From NCBI GenBank assembly GCA_031409955.1, contig JANNYF010000220.1, forward strand, positions 1 through 64,000: DNA of 64,000 nucleotides. Direction: 5' to 3'. Position 1 is the stretch's first letter; every line of letters starts with the position of its first letter. This DNA comes from JAFDVL01 sp031409955. Its GTDB lineage: Bacteria; Acidobacteriota; Blastocatellia; RBC074. Shown one piece after another: positions 51,212-60,781 of this stretch. Below the pieces are notes generated by a model. The model had not been told where the DNA came from. It saw only the letters and a list, made by a program, of their open reading frames with translations, and ran no database searches. The translations under genes and the position numbers were made by a program.

Positions 51212-52531
51212 TTACGCTTGCAAAATCGCACGTGTCGCGTCCACCATCTTATCAATGTCTTCGCGGGTGTGCGCGGCGCTGAGCAAGCCTTGTTTGCACG
51301 GCAGTGGGAACAAATAAATCCCACGTTCGATCAGCCCGCGCCGATAGCGGCGATCCATTTCAAAATCATGACTGGTCATCAAATCGTGCCAATCCATCGG
51401 CACGTGATCGCAAAAATAAACGCAGAACGCAGCGCCAATGCGGCTGACGGTCGCGTTCACTTCCAACTCGGCAAACACCATCTCCAATCCTTTTTGCAAC
51501 CGCGCACCTAACATTTCAAGCCGTTGGTACACGGCATCCTGTTCACGCTTCAGAATGTTGAGCGTCGCCAGTGCAGCGGCAATCGTGAACGGATGCGAAT
51601 TGAAACTTCCATTCAATGCCACGCACCAGGACGGGTCAGGCGAATCAAACAGCGCCATCACGCTGGCACGTCCACCAATGACGCCCAGCGGATGACCATT
51701 GGCGATGGATTTGCCAAACACGGATAAGTCCGGCTTCACGCCCACGACAGATTGATAGCCGCCAAACGACGTGCGAAAACCGGAGCGCACTTCATCGAAT
51801 ACCAACAGCGCGCCGTACCGATCACAGAGAGCGCGCAAGCCCGTCAAATACCCCGGTTGCGGCGGAATGACGCCGATGTTTTGCAACGCTGGTTCCGTGA
51901 TGACGCAGGCAATCGGGTGCTGCTGCATCACTGCTTCGACCGAAGGCAGGTCATTGAAATTGACGACGTGAACGTGGCGTCGTACATCTGCCGGAATGTC
52001 GGCGGACGCATTGGCAAAATGATATGCGCCGACCTGGCGCGGGCCAATCAATTCCAGCGCGGGCATCACCGCGTGCGAAGCGTCGTTGTGCCAACCGTTG
52101 TATCCGCCCAACATCACGATGATGTCTTCGCGGCACGTCCAGGCGCGACTCAATCGCATCGCCTGAATAATGGCTTCGTTGCCGGTGCTGGTGAATTGCA
52201 ATCGTTCCATCGAAGGCACCGCTTCGCACAATAATTCGGTCAACTGAATTTCCCCTTCGGTCGGGCCAGTCCCTGTCAGAGAAGCGCCGCTTTCCATTGA
52301 GGCGCTGATGGCGCGATTCACTTCCGGGTGATTGTGTCCCAGGATTTGCGCGGCAAACGCGGCGTGATGGTCAATGTATTCATTGCCGTCGGCGTCCCAC
52401 AACCGATTGCCATGCGCGCGGACGAACACCAGCGGCGGATCGGCCTGACGATGCAAAAGACTGGTGCTTCCGGCAATGGCGTGCGCGCTTTGTTGTGTGA
52501 GAGTGCGAGATTTGGAATAACGATCTGACAT
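51212..52531 (-). CDS. class III aminotransferase, glutamate-1-semialdehyde-aminomutase-like
   Basis: This 439-residue PLP enzyme has the class III fold: STGNEAIIQAMRLSRAWTCRE for substrate and PLP binding, VFDEVRSGFR (Asp contacting the PLP ring nitrogen), and SVFGKSIANGHPLGVIGG with the PLP-forming lysine. It resembles HemL-type aminomutases in overall pattern, but no haem-synthesis genes are nearby. An amino-acid or polyamine transaminase role is equally possible. It is convergent with the EVE gene and divergent from malQ. No close operon partner. Confidence 0.88.
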   Translation of the reverse strand: MSDRYSKSRTLTQQSAHAIAGSTSLLHRQADPPLVFVRAHGNRLWDADGNEYIDHHAAFAAQILGHNHPEVNRAISASMESGASLTGTGPTEGEIQLTELLCEAVPSMERLQFTSTGNEAIIQAMRLSRAWTCREDIIVMLGGYNGWHNDASHAVMPALELIGPRQVGAYHFANASADIPADVRRHVHVVNFNDLPSVEAVMQQHPIACVITEPALQNIGVIPPQPGYLTGLRALCDRYGALLVFDEVRSGFRTSFGGYQSVVGVKPDLSVFGKSIANGHPLGVIGGRASVMALFDSPDPSWCVALNGSFNSHPFTIAAALATLNILKREQDAVYQRLEMLGARLQKGLEMVFAELEVNATVSRIGAAFCVYFCDHVPMDWHDLMTSHDFEMDRRYRRGLIERGIYLFPLPCKQGLLSAAHTREDIDKMVDATRAILQA

Positions 52532-52687
52532 AGGTGTTTGGGTGGAAGGGGCGGGAAAGAACGCCTCAAAGTACCGTTATCCCCGGCTGGCGTCAACGGA
52601 ATTATTTGTCGCTCAGCGCTGCCATCCCAACGGAGCGGTGTGTTACATTGCTCGCCTTTGCTTCGAAAATTTTTGCAGGAGAAACCT

Positions 52688-54256
52688 ATGAACTTACCAC
52701 GCTCCAGCGGCGTTTTGCTTCATCCGACTTCGTTGCCGGGTCGCTTCGGCATTGGCGATTTGGGGCAAGCCGCGTACGACTTCGTAGATTTTCTGGCCGC
52801 GACACATCAATCGCTTTGGCAAGTGTTGCCGCTTGGCCCAACGGGGTATGGCGATTCGCCGTACCAATGTTTTTCGGCCTTCGCGGGCAATCCTCTGCTC
52901 GTGAGTTTAGACGCGCTGGTCAAAGACGGGCTGTTGTCGCCAGACGATTTGGAGAACGCGCCCGCCTTTCCTGAGGATCGCGTCGAGTATGGCCCGGTCA
53001 TTGAATACAAAAACGCGTTGCTCAAAAAAGCCTACGAGAATTTCAAAGTAGACGCGTCCGTTGCGGTGCAATCCGAATTTGCCAGCTTCTGCACGCAGCA
53101 ACGTTCGTGGCTACAAGATTACGCCGTCTTTCGTTCGTGCAAGGACGCCCACGACGGCAAAGAATGGACGAAGTGGGACAAGCATTTGCGCGACCGCGAA
53201 AACAACGCGCTGCATTTCTGGAACGAAAACTATGCCGATGAAATCAGCGCGCACATGTTCTATCAGTTTTTGTTTTTCAGGCAGTGGGTCGCACTGGCTT
53301 ATTACGCCAACAGCAAAGGCATCAAGATCATCGGCGATGTGCCGATCTTCGTCGCGCACGACAGCGCCGACGTTTGGGCGAATCCGCAGTTATTCGATTT
53401 GAATGCCGATGGCACGCCGCGCAAAGTAGCTGGCGTTCCGCCCGATTACTTCAGCGAGACAGGCCAGCTTTGGGGCAATCCATTGTACCGTTGGGACGTG
53501 ATCGCAAAGACGGGTTATCAATGGTGGATTGACCGCGTGCGTGCCTCGCTGGCACAAGTGGACTTCATTCGCCTTGACCACTTTCGTGGCTTCGAGAAAT
53601 ATTGGGCGGTGCCTGCTGACGAAACGACCGCAATCAACGGCAAATGGGAAGATGGCCCCGGCGCGGCACTCTTCACCGCGTTGCAAACCGCATTAGGCAA
53701 GGAGTTGCCGATCATCGCCGAAGACTTAGGCTTCATCACCAAAGCCGTTCATGCATTGCGCGATCAATTCGCATTTCCCGGCATGCGGATTCTGCAATTT
53801 GCGTTTGGGACAGATGAACAGGCTGACGACTTCAAGCCATTCAACTTCCCGCCAAACTGTGTTGTGTATACCGGCACGCACGACAACGACACGACAGTCA
53901 ATTGGTTTACTTCGACTAATGAAGGCGACAGCACCCGTTCGATGGACGAAGTTAACAAAGAGCGCGACTACGTTTTGAAATACCTCGGCACAGACGGCGC
54001 AGAAATTCATTGGGACATGATTCGCCTGGCGCTGAGTTCGGTCGCGCGCATTGCGATTGTGCCGATGCAGGATTTGCTCGGCGTCGGTGCAGAAGGCCGC
54101 ATGAATGTCCCCGCGCGCGAAAGCGGCAATTGGGGCTGGCGCTTTCGCGCAGAAGCCTTGACGGATGCGATGGGCGCACGGTTGGCGGAATTGACCAGCG
54201 TCTATGGCAGAAAACCGAAAGCGGAAACTGCGGTCAAAGAAGAAGACGATGAATAA
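52688..54256 (+). CDS. malQ: 4-alpha-glucanotransferase
   Basis: This 522-residue GH77 amylomaltase transfers maltooligosyl groups in glycogen and maltodextrin metabolism. It begins SSGVLLHPTSLPGRFGIGDLG, contains LPLGPTGYGDSPYQCFSAFAGN, the nucleophile Asp in FIRLDHFRGFE, acid/base Glu in IIAEDLG, and the 3rd carboxylate in TGTHDNDTT. The length matches family members without extra domains, and no signal peptide is present, so it is cytoplasmic. AGGAGA precedes ATG 52688; the open frame upstream has no homology. It is followed by a family-A repeat and then the debranching enzyme. Confidence 0.96.
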   Translation: MNLPRSSGVLLHPTSLPGRFGIGDLGQAAYDFVDFLAATHQSLWQVLPLGPTGYGDSPYQCFSAFAGNPLLVSLDALVKDGLLSPDDLENAPAFPEDRVEYGPVIEYKNALLKKAYENFKVDASVAVQSEFASFCTQQRSWLQDYAVFRSCKDAHDGKEWTKWDKHLRDRENNALHFWNENYADEISAHMFYQFLFFRQWVALAYYANSKGIKIIGDVPIFVAHDSADVWANPQLFDLNADGTPRKVAGVPPDYFSETGQLWGNPLYRWDVIAKTGYQWWIDRVRASLAQVDFIRLDHFRGFEKYWAVPADETTAINGKWEDGPGAALFTALQTALGKELPIIAEDLGFITKAVHALRDQFAFPGMRILQFAFGTDEQADDFKPFNFPPNCVVYTGTHDNDTTVNWFTSTNEGDSTRSMDEVNKERDYVLKYLGTDGAEIHWDMIRLALSSVARIAIVPMQDLLGVGAEGRMNVPARESGNWGWRFRAEALTDAMGARLAELTSVYGRKPKAETAVKEEDDE

Positions 54257-54276
54257 CGATAGCGATTTTCTTGCGC

Positions 54277-54379
54277 GAATAGACCGCAGATAACGCGGAC
54301 TAGGCGGATGAGCGCGGATCCGAATTGCCTTTTCAGATCAGTGTCAATCCGCCCGATCCGCCCGATCTGTGGTCTATTC
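54277..54379. repeat. palindromic repeat family A, copy 3
   Basis: Left arm GAATAGACCGCAGATAACGC and right arm ending GATCTGTGGTCTATTC surround a core with GCGGAT/ATCCGC words, as in copies at 4720 and 6875. It lies between malQ and the debranching enzyme, close to the latter's start. Confidence 0.85.
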
Positions 54380-54415
54380 AGTCATCTCAACTCAGACTCC
54401 AAATTGAATTGCTCA

Positions 54416-56389
54416 ATGACTGAAGATTACATCACCCGCTTAGCTCGCAAAATTAACTACACCGCACCAATTGCTTCGCATCCAGCGGACGGCATCATTT
54501 GCACGCAACCGCTCGGCGCAATCTACACGCCCGAACACACGACCTTTCGTGTTTGGGCCCCGACGGCGAAGCAAATCACCTTGCATTTGTATCCCGCGCC
54601 GACAGGCGATGAGGCCGGCAACAGCAAGCTTAAGAAAAATGACGACGGCAGTTGGGAAGCGAAAGTGCCGGGCGATCTTGTCGGCACGTATTACACCTAC
54701 ACTGCCGCTGGCGATGATCCGCGCTTTCATCCTGACCGCGAATTGCTTGATCCGTACGCCCACGCCGTGACCACGCACAACGGACGCAGCATTGTCGTTC
54801 ACGACACGACGCTGATAGCGGATCGTCCGACATTTTCGATGAACGATGCGGTGATTTATGAAATGCACCTGCGCGATTTCACGCTTGATCCTGACAGCGG
54901 TATTCAGCGGCGCGGCAAGTATCTCGGCTTGACCGAAGCAGGCACGCATTTGACCGACCGCCTTGACATCACGACGGGGCTGGATCATTTGACCGAACTC
55001 GGCGTCAATGTCGTGCAGATTATGCCCGTCAGCGAATTTCACACGAACACGGCGGAAGACCTGTACGGTTGGGGCTACGATGTCGTGCAGCACTTTTCGC
55101 CAGCGGGTTGGTACGCGACGGAACGCTTCGATGCGCGGCGTGTCAGCGAATGCAAACGAATGATTGATGCGCTACACCAACGCGGCATCCGCGTCACGCT
55201 GGATGTGGTGTTCAATCACACGTTCGAGCTGATCCACAAAAATCTTGTCTACAGTTTTGAAGGCTTAGTTCCCGGTTATTACTATCGCCTGAAACCCGAC
55301 GGCAGCTATTGGGACGGCTCCGGCACAGGCAATGAATTTCGCAGCGAAGCGCCGATGGCACGACGGTACATCGTGGATTGCTGCAAGCATTGGGTGACAG
55401 AATACAAGGTAGATGGCTTTCGCTTTGACCTGCTCGGCTTGATAGATCAGGAAACGATGATGCTGATTGTGGACGAACTGCGCGCGCTTGATCCGCACTT
55501 GCTGATTTACGGTGAACCGTGGGCGGGCGGGACTTCGCCGATTGAACTGACAACGAAAGGCAAGCAGTGGGGACGTGGCTGGGCGGTCTTCAATGACGAG
55601 TACCGCGACGCGCTGAAAGGCAATGTGTTTGATGTGCGCGCGACCGGCTTCATTCAATCAGGAAGCAATATTGGCGCGGTCAAAACCGGCATTCGCGGTT
55701 CCGTAGACAGCTTTGCCGCGTCGCCGCTGGAAACCGTCAATTACATCGAATGCCACGACAATCACACGCTCTGGGATCGCATTTTGATTAGCACGTTGCA
55801 CGACGCTTCCATCACGGATGCAGATCGTCGCGCGATGGATAAACTCGGCGCAGTCGTGCTGTTCACGTCCGAAGGCATTCCGTTTATTCAGAGCGGGCAG
55901 GAATGGTTGCGCACAAAAAGCGGCGACCACAATAGCTACAACAAAACCGATGCTGTGAATATGATTCGGTGGCGACAGAAGGCCGAGAATTACGATGTGT
56001 ACGCGTACTATCGCGGCCTGATCGCGCTATTTCACAAGCATCGCTTGTTTCGCTATCGCACGGCGAAGAATGCGAGCAACGCCATAAAATTTCTGGACGA
56101 TCAATTGGGATTGCCCGTACCGTCGGGTTGCATCGCCTATCAAATCGAAGACGTCGCGGGCGGCGACGAATGGCGCAGAGCCTTGATTTTATTGAATCCG
56201 AACGGCAAGCGCGTCGAATTCACGATCCCGCCCGGTGTCTGGAAAATTTATGGTGACGGGCGACAAGTTGGAACGGCTCCAATCGCACACAGCATTTCAT
56301 CGTTTCAGGATGTTCGCGCTTTTGTTGCGCCACGCAGCGCCTTGATTTTGGGCGAGCGGCGCGAAGATATGACCAATCATGAAGAGTAA
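54416..56389 (+). CDS. GH13 pullulanase-like debranching enzyme
   Basis: This 657-residue cytoplasmic enzyme has an N-terminal CBM48-like beta domain (FRVWAPTAKQITLHLYP) followed by a GH13 barrel: DVVFNHTF, the nucleophile Asp in VDGFRFDLLG, the acid/base Glu in IYGEPWAGG, and the third carboxylate in ECHDNHTLWDR. It should split alpha-1,6 branches in glycogen or pullulan-like glucans. The YNWGYDP motif of type I pullulanases is changed to YGWGYDV, so the specificity may differ (isoamylase-like or limit-dextrinase-like). ATG 54416 was chosen because homology begins there. It works naturally with malQ upstream. The sulfatase gene begins six bases after its stop. Confidence 0.9.
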   Translation: MTEDYITRLARKINYTAPIASHPADGIICTQPLGAIYTPEHTTFRVWAPTAKQITLHLYPAPTGDEAGNSKLKKNDDGSWEAKVPGDLVGTYYTYTAAGDDPRFHPDRELLDPYAHAVTTHNGRSIVVHDTTLIADRPTFSMNDAVIYEMHLRDFTLDPDSGIQRRGKYLGLTEAGTHLTDRLDITTGLDHLTELGVNVVQIMPVSEFHTNTAEDLYGWGYDVVQHFSPAGWYATERFDARRVSECKRMIDALHQRGIRVTLDVVFNHTFELIHKNLVYSFEGLVPGYYYRLKPDGSYWDGSGTGNEFRSEAPMARRYIVDCCKHWVTEYKVDGFRFDLLGLIDQETMMLIVDELRALDPHLLIYGEPWAGGTSPIELTTKGKQWGRGWAVFNDEYRDALKGNVFDVRATGFIQSGSNIGAVKTGIRGSVDSFAASPLETVNYIECHDNHTLWDRILISTLHDASITDADRRAMDKLGAVVLFTSEGIPFIQSGQEWLRTKSGDHNSYNKTDAVNMIRWRQKAENYDVYAYYRGLIALFHKHRLFRYRTAKNASNAIKFLDDQLGLPVPSGCIAYQIEDVAGGDEWRRALILLNPNGKRVEFTIPPGVWKIYGDGRQVGTAPIAHSISSFQDVRAFVAPRSALILGERREDMTNHEE

Positions 56390-56395
56390 ATTCAA

Positions 56396-57910
56396 ATGAA
56401 GATGAAACTATTATCTGGCACTTTTCTATTCGGTTTATTGATGGCTGTCACGCTCGCACAACCGCGTCCCAACATCGTTCTCATTTACGCTGATGATCTC
56501 GGCTACGGCGATGTTTCGAGTTATGGCGCAACGGCTTTGCAAACGCCAAATATGGATCGGCTCGCGCGCGAAGGAATGCGCTTCACCGACGCGCACGCGT
56601 CCGCCGCGACCTGCACACCGTCGCGGTACGCAATGCTCACGGGCGAATATGCGTGGCGCAAAAAAGGCACGGGCGTTTTGCCCGGCGATGCTTCGCTCAT
56701 TATCGAACCGGGGCGCACGACGCTGGCTTCGATGCTACAAAAAGCGGGCTACACGACGGGCGTCGTCGGCAAATGGCATCTCGGTTTGGGGCCACAAGGC
56801 GGGCCGGATTGGAACGGCGAAATTGCGCCGAATCCGAATCACATCGGCTTTGGCTATTCGTTCATTATGGCGGCCACCGGCGACCGCGTGCCGACCGTGT
56901 TTGTCGAAAACAATCGCGTCGTGGGCCTCGACCCAACAGATCCGATCCAAGTGAATTACGAAAAACAAATTGGTGATGGGCCGACGGGCAAAGCGAATCC
57001 TGAGCGGCTGAAAATGCACCCCAGTCACGGCCACAATATGACCATCGTCAACGGCATCAGCCGCATCGGCTATATGACCGGAGGCAAAGCGGCATTGTGG
57101 AAAGATGAAGACATGGCCGACGTGTTCACAGGCAAAGCGGTGCAATTTATCGAGCAGCAAAAGGCCAAGCCGTTCTTTCTCTATTTCGCGCTGCACGATC
57201 CACACGTGCCGCGTGTGCCGCATCCGCGCTTTGTTGGGAAGACAAAAATGGGGCCGCGCGGCGATGCAATTGCGCAAGCCGATTGGTGTGTGGGCGAAGT
57301 GCTCAAAGCCTTGGATCGGCTGAAGCTCACGAACAACACGCTGGTGATTTTGACCAGTGATAATGGGCCTGTCGTGGATGATGGCTATAAAGACGCCGCC
57401 GTCGCAAAGCTTGGGAATCACAAACCTGCCGGGCCGTTGCGCGGCGGCAAGTACAGCAACTTTGAAGCCGGTACGCGCGTGCCCTTCATTGTGCGCTGGC
57501 CTGCCCAAGTGAAGCGCGGCGTGTCGAACGCACTGGTGTCGCAGATAGATTTTCTCGCTTCGTTCGCATCATTCACCAAACAGGAATTAGCGACGGCGGA
57601 CGCGCCCGACAGTCACAACGTAATGTCCGCGCTGCTCGGCAAAACGCCAACAGGCCGCGAGCATTTGGTTGAGCAAGCCAGCGTGTTGTCATTGCGCGTC
57701 GGAAACTGGAAATACATTGAGCCGAGTCGCGGCCCCAAAGTCACGGCGAACACGAACACCGAAACGGGCAACGACCCAAACGGGCAGCTTTACGATTTGG
57801 CGAGCGACTTGGGCGAAACGCGCAACGTCGCGGCGCAGCATCCTGACAAGGTCAAAGAGCTGGCGGCACGCCTTCAAAAAATTCGACAGGACGGCAGAAG
57901 CCAGTACTGA
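56396..57910 (+). CDS. exported arylsulfatase
   Basis: This 504-residue sulfatase has a signal peptide (LFGLLMAVTLA). The formylglycine motif CTPSR starts at Cys73 (CTPSRYAMLTG), preceded by the metal residues in IYADDLGYGDV. Later metal and substrate features include GKWHLGLG and TSDNGP. A formylglycine-generating enzyme would be required to activate Cys73; none is in the window. It should remove sulfate esters from polysaccharides or other substrates in the periplasm. The gene follows the debranching enzyme by six bases and precedes a second sulfatase gene, with a perfect hairpin between them. Confidence 0.94.
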   Translation: MKMKLLSGTFLFGLLMAVTLAQPRPNIVLIYADDLGYGDVSSYGATALQTPNMDRLAREGMRFTDAHASAATCTPSRYAMLTGEYAWRKKGTGVLPGDASLIIEPGRTTLASMLQKAGYTTGVVGKWHLGLGPQGGPDWNGEIAPNPNHIGFGYSFIMAATGDRVPTVFVENNRVVGLDPTDPIQVNYEKQIGDGPTGKANPERLKMHPSHGHNMTIVNGISRIGYMTGGKAALWKDEDMADVFTGKAVQFIEQQKAKPFFLYFALHDPHVPRVPHPRFVGKTKMGPRGDAIAQADWCVGEVLKALDRLKLTNNTLVILTSDNGPVVDDGYKDAAVAKLGNHKPAGPLRGGKYSNFEAGTRVPFIVRWPAQVKRGVSNALVSQIDFLASFASFTKQELATADAPDSHNVMSALLGKTPTGREHLVEQASVLSLRVGNWKYIEPSRGPKVTANTNTETGNDPNGQLYDLASDLGETRNVAAQHPDKVKELAARLQKIRQDGRSQY

Positions 57911-57915
57911 ATGGA

Positions 57916-57970
57916 ACGCGAAGCGCCTGGGAGCGCAGGCGAGACGCCTGCGCTCCCAGGCGCTTCGCGT
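57916..57970. repeat. perfect 25-bp hairpin between the sulfatase genes
   Basis: ACGCGAAGCGCCTGGGAGCG plus five bases (57916-57940) is exactly complementary to 57946-57970, with a 5-base centre GAGAC; one more G-C pair in the centre shortens the loop to three. The stem starts six bases after the first sulfatase stop and ends 16 bases before the second ATG. No U-tract follows, so it is probably a repeat or RNA-processing hairpin, not a classic terminator. Confidence 0.88.
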
Positions 57971-57986
57971 AATTTGGAGAAACTTT

Positions 57987-59381
57987 ATGCGAAAGCTTAC
58001 CACCGCGATGATACTGGGAATGGTGCTTACATTTCCGGTCATCGTTCGGGCGCAACAGCCAAACGTCATTTTCATTCTCGCCGATGACCTCGGTTACGGC
58101 GATCTCGGTTGTTATGGTCAGAAGCTGATTCAAACGCCCAACTTGGATCGCCTGGCAAAAGAAGGCATGCGCTTCACGCAGTTTTATGCTGGCTCGACCG
58201 TGTGTGCGCCGTCGCGTGCCGTGCTGATGACGGGCAAGCACATGGGACACGTCAGCGTGCGCGGCAATGCAGGCGCAGAAAACATCGCCATTCAATCGCT
58301 GCGCAAAGGCGAAAAGACCGTCGCACATGTTTTCAAGGACGCCAGCTATCGAACCGCATTATTCGGCAAATGGGGGTTGGGGGAAGTTGGATTAGAAGGG
58401 CATCCCAACAAAATGGGCTTTGATGAATTCTTTGGGTTTTTGAATCAATCTCACGCGCACAACTATTATCCATCGTGGTTAATGCACAACAGTGAAAAGT
58501 ACGCACTGCGCAACGTGCCCGAATCCGAAAACAAAGCCATCGGCAGCGGCTATGCGCGCGAAAAAATTGATTACGCGCCGGATGTGATCTTTGACAAAGC
58601 CGTGCAATGGCTCGACCAAAATCATCGCCAACCGTTTTTTCTCTACGTTGCTTCGACGCTGCCGCACGCCAATAACGAAGCGGCAAACGGCGTTGGCAAC
58701 GGGCAGGAAGTCCCGGATTACGGCAACTACAAAAACAAGCCCTGGCCTGCGCCCGACAAAGGGCAAGCCGCGATGATTGCGCACTTGGACAAGCAGGTGG
58801 GGCAGTTGTTAGCCAAGCTGAAAGGCTACGGGATTGATCGCAACACACTGGTGATTTTTTCTTCTGACAACGGGCCGCATCAGGAGGGAAAAAACAACCT
58901 CGCATTCTTTGACGCGAACGGCCCGTTGCGCGGGATGAAACGCGCGTTGTACGAAGGCGGCATTCGCGTGCCATTCATTGCGCGCTGGCCCGGCAGGATC
59001 AAAGCAGGCGCGGTTTCCAACCACATCGGATATTTCGGCGATGTGCTAGCAACGGTCAGCGAACTGACGAAGCAAGCGGTGCCAGCAGGACTTGATTCCA
59101 TCAGCTTTTTGCCAACGCTCAATGGTAAAGCCAAGCAACAGCAGCACCCATATCTGTACTACGAATTTTACGAACAAGGCGGGCGGCAAGCCGTGCGCTT
59201 CGGCAAGTGGAAAGCGATCCGCGAGCCAATGTTGTCAGGCCCCGTGCAGTTGTTCGATTTAGCCAATGATGTGGGTGAGACCAACAACCTCGCCGACCAG
59301 CATCCCGACATCGTCAAGCAAGCGATTGGGTATTTGAACGAAGCGCATGTGAATGATCCGAATTGGCAAGTGCGGAAATAG
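57987..59381 (+). CDS. second exported sulfatase
   Basis: This 464-residue sulfatase has a signal peptide (MILGMVLTFPVIVRA). Formylglycine motif CAPSR starts at Cys73 (CAPSRAVLMTG), with metal residues ILADDLGYGDL and further sites FGKWGLGEVG and SSDNGP. It shares overall design with the upstream sulfatase but differs in the middle, suggesting a different substrate. ATG 57987 has GGAGAAAC upstream; the frame above it runs back into the first sulfatase gene and is not used. Paired sulfatases of this type usually serve polysaccharide desulfation. Confidence 0.94.
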   Translation: MRKLTTAMILGMVLTFPVIVRAQQPNVIFILADDLGYGDLGCYGQKLIQTPNLDRLAKEGMRFTQFYAGSTVCAPSRAVLMTGKHMGHVSVRGNAGAENIAIQSLRKGEKTVAHVFKDASYRTALFGKWGLGEVGLEGHPNKMGFDEFFGFLNQSHAHNYYPSWLMHNSEKYALRNVPESENKAIGSGYAREKIDYAPDVIFDKAVQWLDQNHRQPFFLYVASTLPHANNEAANGVGNGQEVPDYGNYKNKPWPAPDKGQAAMIAHLDKQVGQLLAKLKGYGIDRNTLVIFSSDNGPHQEGKNNLAFFDANGPLRGMKRALYEGGIRVPFIARWPGRIKAGAVSNHIGYFGDVLATVSELTKQAVPAGLDSISFLPTLNGKAKQQQHPYLYYEFYEQGGRQAVRFGKWKAIREPMLSGPVQLFDLANDVGETNNLADQHPDIVKQAIGYLNEAHVNDPNWQVRK

Positions 59382-59397
59382 GCGTTGGAACTGTGCC

Positions 59398-59853
59398 TCA
59401 ACCACTCAACTTGGCCTTGACCAGCGCACTGACCATTTTGCCGTCTACGGTTTGCCCTGCCAACTTAGCCATTACGGCTTTCATCACCAATCCCATTTGT
59501 TGAGGAGAAGCGGCACCCATTTCGGCAATCGTTGCTTCGACAATATTGCCAAGCGCGGTCTCGTCCAGCGCGGCGGGCAAATACTCTTCGATGATTTTCA
59601 TTTCTGCCGCTTCTTTGTCGGCGAGGTCCTGTCGTCCGGCGTTCGTGTATTGCTCAATGCTGTCGCGACGTTGTTTGAGCAGGCTTTGCAACACCTTGAT
59701 CGCTTCGGCTTCGCTGAGCGTTTGATCTTTGTCTTTTTCCAGCTCTTTGTTCTTGAGCGCGGTTTTCATCAGCCGCAACGTTGAGAGCCGTTCTGCGTTT
59801 TTGGCTTTCATGGCGGCGGTAATGTCCTGATTGATTTTTTCCAGTGGTGTCAT
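59398..59853 (-). CDS. yqeY: GatB/YqeY-domain protein
   Basis: This 151-residue, all-helical YqeY-type protein is related to the tail of GatB. The signature is KINQDITAAMKAKNAERLSTLRLMKTALKNKE at the start and MGLVMKAVMAKLAGQTVDGKMVSALVKAKL near the end. It may bind tRNA or assist amidotransferase function, but free-standing YqeY has no settled role. It is convergent with the second sulfatase, 16 bases apart, and lies downstream of the hydrolase gene on the same strand. Confidence 0.94.
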   Translation of the reverse strand: MTPLEKINQDITAAMKAKNAERLSTLRLMKTALKNKELEKDKDQTLSEAEAIKVLQSLLKQRRDSIEQYTNAGRQDLADKEAAEMKIIEEYLPAALDETALGNIVEATIAEMGAASPQQMGLVMKAVMAKLAGQTVDGKMVSALVKAKLSG

Positions 59854-59925
59854 TTGTACTTACTCCCAGTAAAATTTCGTGCCTCACGATAACGCATTTT
59901 GCACGCAAGAGAAATGCCGCGCTTC

Positions 59926-60768
59926 TTACTTGAGCCAGCGCAAATATTCCGGCAGCGAATGCAATTGATCCACGTGATCGGGCGCGGAATTGCCTGCAAA
60001 ACCGAGCAGCCAAAACTTGCCGCGCTTCACTTCGCTGAGTTGTTGCGTTTGCATTGGCCCCCATTTCACGGTGGCTTTGCGCGGCAAGCCAAGTTGTTTG
60101 AGCAACCAATCCGTCGTTTCCGTCGTGCTGGCAAACGTGCCGGGAAAGATTTCGGAATGCGTGATGAGCAGGTGCTTCTTGCCTGCCACCGCATCGCGCG
60201 CGAATTGCAAAAAGATTTGCAAACCCTCGGTTTCAAGCTGCGATTCCTGCGGCCCCGGTTTGCCGCCCACGTAGCCTGTGTGCAAGCCGTCAATCAAGAT
60301 AACCCGCTCCACTCGCGCATAGTTTTCCGGCGTTTTCAAAATCTCTCGAATTGCGCCATAGCCTGCACTCCATCCGCTCAACGTAATGGGCGCGAACTTC
60401 ACGCCCGCTTTTGTCTCGGCTTCTTGCAGCAATTGTCGGAGGCGATTTGGAGCAGCAAACGCGCGGGCATACACGCCGGAGCCGGAACCTGCTTGAATCG
60501 AAATCACAGCCGTGTTGACGCGCACGGCAGCGACTTCAGGCAGCCACGTGCCGCCGTGAAAGTGAATCAGCAGCGGCGGCGTGGATTTCAGCTTGAGTTT
60601 AGCAGGAAGGAACAGCGTGCCGAGTTCAAGTTTTTCGCGGCGGCCTGTCGGATGGTCTTCCTTCAGGCGTGGATGGGTGCGCGTATGCTCGACCATCGGC
60701 GAAGGGTTTTGTGGTTGCTGGAACAGAAAGAAAACGGTACTGAGAAAAAAGGGCGCGAGAAAAATCAT
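59926..60768 (-). CDS. alpha/beta-fold hydrolase
   Basis: This protein of about 280 residues has an N-terminal hydrophobic signal (APFFLSTVFFLF) and a linker, followed by an alpha/beta-hydrolase domain. The oxyanion region is PPLLIHFHGG, and the nucleophile elbow is SGWSAGYGAI (G-x-S-x-G). The histidine late in the chain (SAPDHVDQLHSL) is a candidate catalytic base. Likely exported esterase; the substrate is unknown. ATG 60768 opens the hydrophobic segment; the 18-residue upstream extension is not supported and would overlap the hairpin at 60782-60819. Confidence 0.82.
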   Translation of the reverse strand: MIFLAPFFLSTVFFLFQQPQNPSPMVEHTRTHPRLKEDHPTGRREKLELGTLFLPAKLKLKSTPPLLIHFHGGTWLPEVAAVRVNTAVISIQAGSGSGVYARAFAAPNRLRQLLQEAETKAGVKFAPITLSGWSAGYGAIREILKTPENYARVERVILIDGLHTGYVGGKPGPQESQLETEGLQIFLQFARDAVAGKKHLLITHSEIFPGTFASTTETTDWLLKQLGLPRKATVKWGPMQTQQLSEVKRGKFWLLGFAGNSAPDHVDQLHSLPEYLRWLK

Positions 60769-60781
60769 AGCTGAATCAAGC

